Shown piece after piece: positions 10,690 through 22,600 of a stretch of 64,000 nt of DNA (position 1 is its first letter; each line of letters begins with the position of its first letter). Under the pieces are notes generated by a model that was not told the origin of the DNA, made no database searches, and saw only the letters and a list, made by a program, of their open reading frames with translations. The stretch is from Congeria kusceri (taxonomy: Eukaryota > Mollusca > Bivalvia > Myida > Dreissenidae), in assembly GCA_027627225.1 (NCBI GenBank), contig CM051029.1, positions 14,706,159 through 14,770,158 on the forward strand, read 5' to 3'. The position numbers and the translations under genes were made by a program.

Positions 10690-13600
10690 CCATAGACCAG
10701 AGTGACATATTTGTGACTTTTAAAGCCAAAGCCATACATGCCTGTTTTGGTTCTGTTACATGTATTTACCATTTATTTATTTTTTTCATACTGAGACAGT
10801 TGTCAATTAAAGGATAATAATCAGCACATCAGTAAATTGTCATTGTGAATGTTATAGCCAAAAACATAATCTACCATACAACATACATTTTCGCTTCACT
10901 ACAGGTTCTTCATCTGTTTCGCTATCTGCATTACCTGTAGAAGTTATAGGAAAAATTAATATCAGAAAAATCAGTGCTACACTATTTTGTCCAAGTGGGA
11001 AGAAATGACACAAACTGCAAACAGAACTGTCATTCATCCTATTAAAGTATGGATATTGTCTAGTCTACCAAATGCATACATGTATGTTGTTCTTTCTAAC
11101 GATGTATTACGAGCAACAGCGACCTAATGGCATAGGATTCTTTGGGATCTTTGCAACTTTGCAGTTGACACTTACGAGGCATCCATGCAGAAAGATCAAC
11201 ACAAAAAATATAACTAAAATGTGCCATAATGTTCACACTGTTTGTTTTACTCCTTTAATTCTATATAATACGATGATTCCCACTCCCCAGGGAGGATGTT
11301 AATTTGACCAGACTGGACCCTTATTCCACTGAGAACATAGAACAAGATCTTTTTATGCTTCCCATTGACCTTTCTGAAACAAATAATCCATACATACATG
11401 TATATACCCAGAGTTTATTAGAATACTGTATAACTACATGTAGTAATTTTCAAAAAGTGAGATGTTCACTGAAAATGCAAGAAATCACATTTTCATTTCC
11501 CTTAAGCTTTTTGATTATTTGGCTACATTTACTTTTAAGAAAAGTGTCAACAAGTGAGGCAAGCAAATGCCAGTTACTTTTTTTATTATGCTGATACAAC
11601 AAAAAAGATTACACTTTGTATACCATATTTTATAGTTTAGTGGTCTTTACGACAATGACGTTTGAAAAAAAGACATCTAGCAATATGTGACCTGAATGTG
11701 TTTCAGTGTGTTAAAAAATGTGCTATTAAAATCTAATAAAAAATTAGAGCAAGTTAAAAAGAAACATTCTCAATAAAGTCTATCTTGATTAAATTAAAAG
11801 TCCAGTCCAGCAAGTCACCAACATTACAATGGAAATGAATAGAAGCGAATTTTGTGTTACTGAATTGCCCATCAGAATGTGAAAATAACAAGAAATTAAA
11901 AATTACCAGTTATACAGTAATATGGAAGACACCATAAATGCAGTAATCCAAAATAGTACTTTGCACTTTGTTACATATTCCTTTGCCGGACACATTAGAT
12001 GAAATGACTTGATAATCAAGTATAGCCTTAACAATTTAAATAAAGTCTGCTTACCTTCATTGTAATCAGGATCATTGTCATCAAATTCATATGTCTCTTT
12101 TGTAAATTTGCGTTTTGGTCTCACTGCATTGGAAATTAATATAATTTCATCAATAAGCTTATATCTTGAGACGAACTGATGTTGAAGAACTTGCTGACAT
12201 GTGCCCACACTTTTAACAGCACCGTCAACTATTAATATAACACTAGTTAAATTTTCATTAACAATGAAAAACAGAGATTTTTAAAAAGAATCTAATAAAT
12301 GTGCATTCCTGTAGATGTAAAACAATTTCAAAGTACAATAGGACCATTATTCTGCAAAGGTTTTTTGTCAGAGTTGTGCATTTTCGTCATCATACTATAA
12401 AAATGTAATCATTTTCAATTCATGGAGACTTTACCTTCAGTTTGACGCACAGGCTCCAATTCCATCTGACTTGCTTTAAACACGGACTGTGCATCATCCT
12501 TCTCTGGAATTTCTGTGAAAGATAACATTTATAACGCTTTACCTATATTTACTGTTAAAATAATGAATTTGGCTGGACAATTAAGTAGGTCAAATGGGTA
12601 CTAATAATACCTTTTGAAACGTCAGTTATTATGAATCAATATATTTTGTTCCAAACAACAGATTTTCTTAAATTTTCGCACATACATGCATCAATGTATA
12701 CTTACATCAAAACATTAATAAAAAGAATGGGTCACCAAACATGTTTGGGAAATATTGGACTTTAAATCGGGTACCTATGTAGCCTTTTTCATGTTTCATG
12801 TTTACGGATACAACGTATCAAAATGCCAAAATAGAATGATATTTATGGATCTTTTTTTAACTAATATGTTTGGCAATACATTGTATACGTGTGGTTTTGA
12901 TAATTATAATGCTTTATGAACTTTTAATCATTGACTGGAACTTAAAGATTTACAAAGATTTATATTTATTGATTGAAATTAGTATATTGTAACCTATAAA
13001 CAATAAAGAAATAATGAAGCAAAAGGAGAAATTAACCCAATTATTTTCTTTTTGTTGCGAACGTCTTTAAGACATTTACAAAATGAATGAAAGTTTTTTT
13101 TAGTTATCGATACATTGCATTATTTAACTTGAAACATGTCAATTGAGAAGGCTCACGATGTCTTAACTTAGTCTGATACACCTAGTTATAGGCGAGTGCA
13201 CACACACACATGAACTTTACATAGGCCTAGATACTAGTAATTATTGCATATCACCAAGACAAAGGACCGAGTACTCGATCGAATAACTGACCGATTACTC
13301 GAGTATCAAAATCTGTACTCGTTGCCATCCCTAAATAATACACATGTAATCATATTCAATTCATGGAGATTCCTACCTACAGTTTGCTGCACAAGCTCCG
13401 ATTCCATCCGACTTGCTTCGAATACGGACTGTGTGTCATCCTCCTCTGGAATTTCTGTGAAAGATAACAGTTAAAATTTAAGTGTCCAGTTACATAAACA
13501 CAATTTGTCCCTGCAAATCATGCTCAAATGCATTGACATTCCGGACACTGTAATTATTGCTGCAAAAATATACAAACATTTCATTAGCTGCCATAAATAT

Positions 13601-16600
13601 TTGCGAATCAGTGCTACAAAAAATTTATAAGGTAACAAGAGGGCCATAATGGCCCTTAAATCGCACACCTGAGACTAAATGGGACAACATTCATAGGGTG
13701 AAATATGATAAAAGTTAACTTGTAAGGGGAGATAACATTGTTGGTACTATTCCAGACTGCCCTATTATGGAACACATCCAAGATCCTATGGTCAAATAAA
13801 ATATGTGCAAGTTAAGTTAAAACTGGCTAAGAAATAAAGTCTCTATTGTGTTTAAAAGGTGAAACATGGCATATTTTACCAAAACGGGGGAGATAACTCT
13901 GGTGTTACTGGTCCGATCTGGCCCATTATAGAACTCATTCGATATCTTATGGTCATACACAATCTGTGCAAGTTTGGTTAAGATTGGCTGAGAAATAGTC
14001 TCTATTGCACAAGGTGAAATATGGCACATTTTTAAAAAAAAGGGGAAATAACTCTGGTGTTACTGGTCCGATCTGGCCCATTATAAAGCACGTCCAAGAT
14101 TTTATGGTCATACACATTCTGTGCAAGTTTGGTTAAGATTGGCTAAGATATAAAGTCTCTATTGTGTTCACAAGGTGAAATATGGCATTTTTTACCAAAA
14201 AGGGAAGATAACTCTGGTGTTTCTAGTCCCATCTGGCCCATTATCAAACTCTTCCGAGATCTTATGGTCATATACAATCTGTGCAAGTTTGGTTAAGATT
14301 GGCTAAGAAATAAAGTCTCTATTGTGTTCACAAGGTGAAATATGGCATATTTTATCAAAAAGGGGGAGATAACTCTGGTGTTACTGGTCCGAGATGACCT
14401 TTTATCAAACTCGTCCGAGATCTTACGGTCATACACAATCTGTGCAAGTTTGGTTAAAGATTGGCTGAGAAATAAAGTCTCTATTGTGTTCATAATGTAA
14501 AACATGGCATTTTTTACGAAAAGGGGGAGATAACTCTGGTGTTTCTGGTCCGATGTCGCCCATTAGCGAACTCGTCCGAGATCTTATGGTCATATACAAT
14601 CTGTGCAAGTTTGGTCAAGATTGGCCAAGAAATGTAGTCTCTATTGTGTTCACAAGCCTAATGTTGACAGACGAACGGACAGACGATGACGGACAAAAGG
14701 CGGTCACAATAGCTAACCCTTGAGCACTTCGTGCTCAGGTGTGCTAAAAATTGTTTACTACCAGATATTTTACTCAATTCGTTTTTTTTATTTCTTTTTT
14801 CCAGAACAATTGGTTTCTCAATTTTCAAATAGTTATCAAAGTCTGCATTTAAATTTTAAATCAGTGTTTTTTGTTCATTAGATTTTAGGTGGTCGAAGTT
14901 TCATTAGTTAATATTAGAAATAATCAATGTCCTTTTGCTGCAATAAATATAATATGAATGCAGTTTTTGTCTTGAATGGTATTAGCATTACTAAATCAAC
15001 ATTAGCAATCAGAATTCCATGTCCATGTTAGTTTTTCAACAGTGTTTACTTGATACACTCGTAAATCCAAACGGTAATTTGGTTACTGATTATTTAACCT
15101 CAGACAATTCAAAACGGCCTTTTGACACAATATGGAGTACTTCGGTGTTTGTTTTAATGCAGTGCTATAGTCATTATTATCCCGAGCAAAAATCTATCAC
15201 TACAAAAACAATATAAAGATCGGTTACAATTTGTTTTTTTGATATATAAAAAGGTTTTAAAACGACGACTTAAAAATTAAAATGCTTTTCTAGAAAATCA
15301 ATTTGTTTTATGACAAAACAATGCTTATCTGTTGCACTGTGGATGTTGGAGAGATGAGCTTTAAATAACCACCTTTAACCAAGTGTAAGGTCTGAAGGCC
15401 TATTTAATCCAAATTTAAATCTCAAAAGTCACATACCGTCTAAATCCAGGTCATCCAAGGACAAGCCTTTGAAGCGGTTAGCATGGCCACTCTCCACAGC
15501 TAATAACAATTTAGAAATTTTGGCAAGTTCAATTACATCATCCTGCAGCCGATAAAACGTTCTGTGCACAGAAAGTTCATGACCCATGTGGCGGGCCACT
15601 TCTGCCACATCATTTTCAGCCATTCCAAAGACCTAAATGCAAATATATGTTGAAATTAATGGATAACTTTATAAAAATTTATAACCTCTGAACAATTTTA
15701 TGTAATGAAATTGTACTGTTAACATTATTGGTTATAAGAACTATTTTGTTATGTAACATTTATGTCCATTAATTTATTAATGTAAATTAACAAATGTTTT
15801 CTGTCTTGTTTTTTAAATTTCACAGATTTATGTTAATGTCATCAAGAATATTTCCACAGCCAAATACATACGCATACCCTGTAGAAACAAACATCAAATT
15901 AAAACAAATACAGGAGTGGTATGTCAAATATAGACGACCACATATAGCTAACAAATGGCAAACAAGATTGACACACACCTTTAAACTGGTACACTTGCTA
16001 GTAGTGAGTGATTCAGAAAATCAGGCAGACCCTCGAAGACATATTTACCTGCACAACGGTTGCCAAGTACTTCCTCATTGCCGGAAATCTTAAGAGTTCG
16101 GGTTGCTCAAGATCCGGTATTTGGTCCAAAACATACCGGAGAGCCTCACTCCCCTCAATAAACTTCTTATGACCCTAAAAAACACAAAAGCTCCATATTG
16201 GTTTCTATAGCTCACCTTAATCAGAGCATTAGTCATTCAATTAACAGACAGGCTGAGTATTAACTCTGCAATTATTTGACTTTTTGGGGAAGGTGCTTAG
16301 GCCTGCAAATTATGGGTACATCACTTGTTTAAACTCAAGTACAGGAGAAGAATGCATTAATAAAATTAATTAAAATATTACTTGTGAAGGTAACAGTATA
16401 ACATCTTCCTGTGCCACACATCCTTAACCACCAATAAGAAATACAAACCTTCTATAATTAAGACAGTTAGCCAGCAGACAGATAAGAGAAATCTCCAGCC
16501 TTAAATCGAGGTAAGAAATACAAACCTTCTATAATTAAGACAGTTAGCCAGTAGACAGATAAGAGAAATCTCCAGCCTTAAATCGAGGTCAGTTTTTAGC

Positions 16601-19600
16601 ACAAGTTTTATCAATGATAATGGCTTTATTATTTTATGTGCATTAGGTGAGCATTATTTAGAATACAAACCTATGCTAAGTCTGTGATTACTGGAGAACA
16701 AATTTTTAAACTATGTCTATGTAACTATTGGAAAATTTTACAACCTGATAACTTACTCCTGTGCCAACCAGTAAAGGGTACTTTTTATCTTTCATACATA
16801 TTAACTTAACTCAAAATGTGATAAATCAAATGCCTGTCAATTGGTTTACATTTTTTTTTAAAGATCATTTAAAACCCAAAGTATCACGTGAAGCAGTGTT
16901 TCAATTGAAATGTTTGCCTTTGAATTTTAACAAACTCAGATACGAATAACTGTAATATGCAATCTGTAAAAAGAACAAATATTGCAGAAAAGATAACTGG
17001 GACCACAATACTTCTGCGTTAGCTCGACAAATGTTTAAATGAAACATTTTCAAAGCTGTTTACCTTTGCAAAAACGTATGGATTACTTTCATCGACATCA
17101 CATCTGCTCCTATAATCGTTCAACTTCATGACAGCTGTCCTAGTTGCTGGTGTTAAGAGCACAGGAACCTTTTTATTTTGCTTTCCCATAACCTCCACCA
17201 AGTCCATCCTATTTCAAAATGAAAGCATGTAAATACTAGACTTTCAATTATGAATATTTAAAAGATCACACTAACATTCTTCACTTGATGCGTAGTTAGC
17301 TGCAGGATTTCACTGCTAACATACTGACTAAATCGCTTAGGAACCAATGTCAATCACTAGTGAAACTGTAAACATGACAAATCATGATTCATAAAAAAAA
17401 GTTACCAGTAAAATCATCTTAAAAGTTTACAGAGATGGATCGTTGTTAGTTTTATGAAAAAATAAATCACGTAAAAATGCTGTCGTGACTGGGATCTAGA
17501 GTTACGTAAGTTCATATACTTCAATCTACAGATGCACTATTTACAAACACACACAAACACACAAACTATTATTAATTAATTTAAATGACGACATTGCCAC
17601 TGTAGAGTTCACTTACGAAATAAGAGATAACATTTACATAAAACATGCCTTTTTCACATTTTTCTTTTGGGATATCATCATGTCCATTTCATCCATGACT
17701 ATGCTAGCTCATTGTTATGTAACAATTGAATTATGATTTGATAGTAGGTTTGTGTAGATTATTATAGTACTGGACATGGACTGGATTAATGTGTTGAATA
17801 CGTATCTTGTGTCGAGTCCAAATGTTCAATAAATCGTAATATAGTAAACCAGGTATACATACACTGAACTGTAAACCTTTGACCAATTATTCAATAAATT
17901 GACACGCTTAAGTAAATAAAACTTGCATTTGCAATGTGTGAAAAACCTAACTTAATATGACTCGCCATAGTTTTAACACTTTTTAATAAACACATTGAAA
18001 TAAGTGTGAAACTACTAGTTGGGATAGGAATGCACTTCAACATTACCGAAAATTCAAGTTAAAAGTTTGCGACAACTGTAAAGATTTTATATAAAATAAG
18101 AACAAAAACAGTGAATTATTTTCCACTTCAACATATTCATAACTTCAATATAATCGAGTATCAAATTACTAACCTCCCTATTGACAGAACTGTAGAACAA
18201 AGCGGAAAAGCTTTGTATTCTAGACCTCCTTTCACAATAATGACCGTGCCCCAAAATTCACCTGAAAAATTATTATTTTCAATTGTAAAGCATTGTTGTG
18301 GTTTCTATCAATAATTGAAGTTGATTGTCTGTAATTTAAATAATGCTAAATTATAATACTACTACAAAAAAATCACTTCAACCATCATTTTTTCCGTGAA
18401 TAGCATATGTTGCTAAGTGATTCAAAGTTACTAATATGATACATTTATGGCCTAGAAAATGTTGTCAAAATATGGCCATTTTACTCAGTGAAACAGATAT
18501 ACATATTTTTATTTTCAAATTCTGTGTTTCTAAGAGAAACATCTTGATATTTAAAAAAATTTCAGATCGTAGGCCAGTAGCTATTACAAAAAAAAATCAT
18601 TTAGACATTTCACTGACCTGATACATCTGATGCTTGCTGGGCAGCTTCATGAACTCTAGTAACTTCAGTCTGGCATGGAGATCCTGGTGCGCTGCTAACT
18701 TCCCACTGGCTAGAAGGTGTATGCGCTTCAGGTACACAAGGTTCTTCAGAAGGACTGTATGCTTCATGTGGTCTTGCAGCTTCATGAACTCTAGAAACTT
18801 CAGACTGGCATGGAGATCTTGGTGCGCTGCTTACTTTCCGCTGGCTAGAAGGTGTAGGCGCTACAGGAACACAAGGTTCTTCAGAAGGACTGTAAGCTTC
18901 ATGTGGTCTTGCAGCTTCATGAACTCTAGAAACTTCAGTCTGGCATGGAGCTCCTGGTGCGCTGCTAACTTCCCACTGGCTAGAAGGTGTAAGCCCTATA
19001 GGTACACAAGGTTCTTCAGAAGGACTGTAAGCTTCATGTGGTCTTGCAGCTTCATGAACTCTAGAAACTTCAGTCTGGCATGGAGCTCCTGGTGCGCTGC
19101 TAACTTCCCACTGGCTAGAAGGTGTAAGCCCTATAGGTAAACAAGGTTCTTCAGAAGGACTGTAAGCTTCATGTGGTCTTGCAGCTGCATGAACTCTATA
19201 AACTTCAGTCTGGAATGGAGCTCCTGGTGCGCTGCTAACTTCCCACTGGCTAGAAGGTGTAGGCGCTACAGGAACACAAGGTTCTTCCAAAGGACAGTAA
19301 GCTTCATGTGGTCTGGCAGCTTCACGAACTTGGGTAACTTCAGTCTGGCATGGAGCTGCTGGTGCGCTGCTCACTTCCCCCTGACTAGAAGGTGTAAGCC
19401 CTAAAGGTACACAAGGTTCTCCAGAAGGACTGTAAGCTTCATGTGGTCTTCCAGCTTCATGAACTCTAGTAACTTCAGTCTGGCATGGAGCTCCTGGTGC
19501 GCTGCTAACTTCCCACTGGCTAGAAGGTGTAAGCCCTATAGGTACACAAGGTTCTTCAGAAGGACTGTAAGCTTCATGTGGTCTTGCAGCTTCATGAACT

Positions 19601-22600
19601 CTAGAAACTTCAGTCTGGCATGGAGCTCCTGGTGCGCTGCTAACTTCCCACTGGCTAGAAGGTGTAAGCCCTATAGGTAAACAAGGTTCTTCAGAAGGAC
19701 TGTAAGCTTCATGTGGTCTTGCAGCTGCATGAACTCTATAAACTTCAGTCTGGCATGGAGCTCCAGGTGCGCTGCTAACTTCCCACTGGCTAGAAGGTGT
19801 AGGCGCTACAGGAACACAAGGTTCTTCAGAAGAACTATAAGCTTCATGTGGTCTGGCAGCTTCATGAACTTGAGTAACTTCAGTCTGGCATGAAGCTCCT
19901 AGTGCGCTGCTAACTTCCCACTGGCTAGAAGGTGTAGGCGCTACAGGAACACAAGGTTCTTCAGAAGGACTGTAAGCTTCATGTGGTCTTGCAGCTGCAT
20001 GAACTCTAGAAACTTCAGTCTGGCATGGAGCTCCTGGTGCGCTGCTAACTTCCCACTGGCTAGAAGGTGTAGGCGCTACAGGAACACAAGGTTCTTCCAA
20101 AGGACAGTAAGCTTCATGTGGTCTGGCAGCTTCACGAACTTGGGTAACTTCAGTCTGGCATGGAGCTGCTGGTGCGCTGCTCACTTCCCCCTGACTAGAA
20201 GGTGTAAGCCCTAAAGGTACACAAGGTTCTCCAGAAGGACTGTAAGCTTCATGTGGTCTTCCAGCTTCATGAACTCTAGTAACTTCAGTCTGGCATGGAG
20301 CTCCTGGTGCGCTGCTAACTTCCCACTGGCTAGAAGGTGTAGGCGCTACAGGAACACAAGGTTCTTCAGAAGGACTGTAAGATTCATGTGGTCTGGCAGC
20401 TTCATGAACTTTAGTAACTTCAGTCTGGCATGAAGCTCCTAGTGCGCTGCTAACTTCCCACTGGCTAGAAGGTGTAGGCGCTACAGGAACACAAGGTTCT
20501 TCAGAAGGACTGTAAGCTTCATGTGGTCTTGCAGCTGAATGAACTCTAGAAACTTCAGTCTGGCATGGAGCTCCAGGTGCGCTGCTAACTTCCCACTGGC
20601 TAGAAGGTGTAGGCGCTACAGGAACACAAGGTTCTTCAGAAGAATTATAAGCTTCATGTGGTCTGGCAGCTTCATGAACTTGAGTAACTTCAGTCTGGCA
20701 TGAAGCTCCTAGTGCGCTGCTAACTTCCCACTGGCTGGAAGGTGTAGGCGCTACAGGAACACAAGGTTCTTCAGAAGGACTGTAAGCTTCATGTGGTCTT
20801 GCAGCTGCATGAACTCTAGATACTTCAGTCTGGCATGGAGCTCCTGGTGCGCTGCTAACTTCCCACTGGCTAGAAGGTGTAGGCGCTACAGGAACACAAG
20901 GTTCTTCAGAAGGACTGTAAGCTTCATGTCTGGCAGCTTCATGAACTCGAGTAACTTCAGTCTGGCATAGAGCTCCTGGTACACTGCTCACTTCCCACTG
21001 GCTAGAAGGTGTAGGCGCTATACATGTAGGTACAAAAGGTTCCTTGGAAGATCTGTGAGCTTCATGTTGTCTTGCATCCTCTTGAACTCGAGTAACTTCA
21101 GTCTGGCATGGAGCTCCTGGTGCGCTGCTCACTTCATGCTGACTAGAAGGTGTAAACCCAATAGGTACACAAGAATCTTCTTCAGGACTGTGAGCTTCAT
21201 GTGGTCTTGCAGCTTCTTGCTGATAGGGAGGTTCTGGTGCAGAATGGTCAATTCCTTGTGTGTCTGGAAACACCATTATAGTAAAGATCAGAAACCATTC
21301 AATATTGGTTCTGGGACAAACCTTTCTTTATCTACTTACACATGTATATCTGTTGCTCATGCACACTCATAACAGTTTTTGGGGACCAATTTATATTAAT
21401 TTTAAAGATTTATCAGGTAAATCAATGTGTTAAAAAATATCAGGTCTGATAAGAGAAAATAAACTTAAGTAAACACTGCTATTGTTTTTTACAAACCAGC
21501 TGGACCGTTACATGTTCTATTCAGTTAACACTTAAAAGCTAAATAAAAAATGTCGGATTGTTTAGGCAAATGTGACACCAACTTGTACAGTCTTAAACAG
21601 AGGATACAAGTAATAGGCAACAGAATGCTATTTAATTGATTTAAGACAGGATAGTTAAACTTTAAAACCTTTCCATGAACTTGCAAGCAACTTTTTGGAA
21701 AGATTGCACATTTCATAAATAACTTTTAAATGCTTGCACTGATCATTACTGCTAAGTATCATTTACACCCTTCCACTGGTAACGACAGTGATTTTTTTTC
21801 CACTTGTTGAAATTGATTTCTGGCCAAGCTAGAGTTCATCGTTTAATTAGGTATTGCACATACATGTAACCAGAGATAACCACTGACCACATCAGCCCAC
21901 ACTTTCTTAGGTAAATGAAAAAGCAGCATATAACAAGAACAATTTATGGCAGAACACGAACATAACATTCTGCAACAACATAAACATATAACAAACAAGA
22001 TTCTGTGTTTGATAAACACACATGCCCCCGGTTGGTGCTGGGTAGCCCATTTCTTAGTCCAAATTAAGTCAAGGTCAAAGGTCAAGGTCAAAGTAAGGTT
22101 GGGTGATATGGGTGGATTGGAAATGGTCATAAGTAACAACTGTGTAAATATCTAAGTGTTGTAGTAAGCGGCGTTGGTGCTAGACGAAACAGTAAAGTGT
22201 ATTTAACCAAGAAATGGCACTTTTGAATTATTATAAGTCCAAATTAGGTCAAGGTCAAAGTAAGGTTGGGTGATATGGGTGGATAGGGAATGGTCATAAG
22301 CAATAACTGTGTAAGTATCAAAGAGTTGAAGTAAGCGGTGTTGGTGCTAGACGAAACGGTAAAATCAACTTTACCTTGTCACGGACGGACAGGACGATCA
22401 CTATATGCCTCCTGCATCAAGATGCCGGGGGCATAAAAATATTGCTAGCTTGCAAACACTTTGCCCCTTTTAACAACATTATTTGAACAGTGGACTACAG
22501 TATAATGGCTTGTTGCTATAACCGTAACGCTGAAAAAAATTAACGCAGCCCACAGCACACATAACCCGTAATTTACTAACAAAAATAGACATTGTTTAAG

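Noticed and set aside
10281..10772. 163-codon minus-strand frame ending at 10281
   Set aside because: Only the last 221 bases are exon. The upstream part reads through the intron and a TA repeat; the TTGCAG acceptor at 10502 joins in phase to exon 15.
11903..12208. 101-codon minus-strand frame around exon 14
   Set aside because: Reads through both splice sites of the 69-nt exon 12123-12055.
18597..18785. 62-codon minus-strand frame overlapping the end of the repeat exon
   Set aside because: A different frame of the same repeat DNA; not in phase with neighbours.
18634..21372. Series of plus-strand open frames across the coding repeat array
   Set aside because: They are antisense shadows: the repeat unit is a multiple of three, so the opposite strand stays open by default. 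The minus-strand frame has matching splice phases on both sides.
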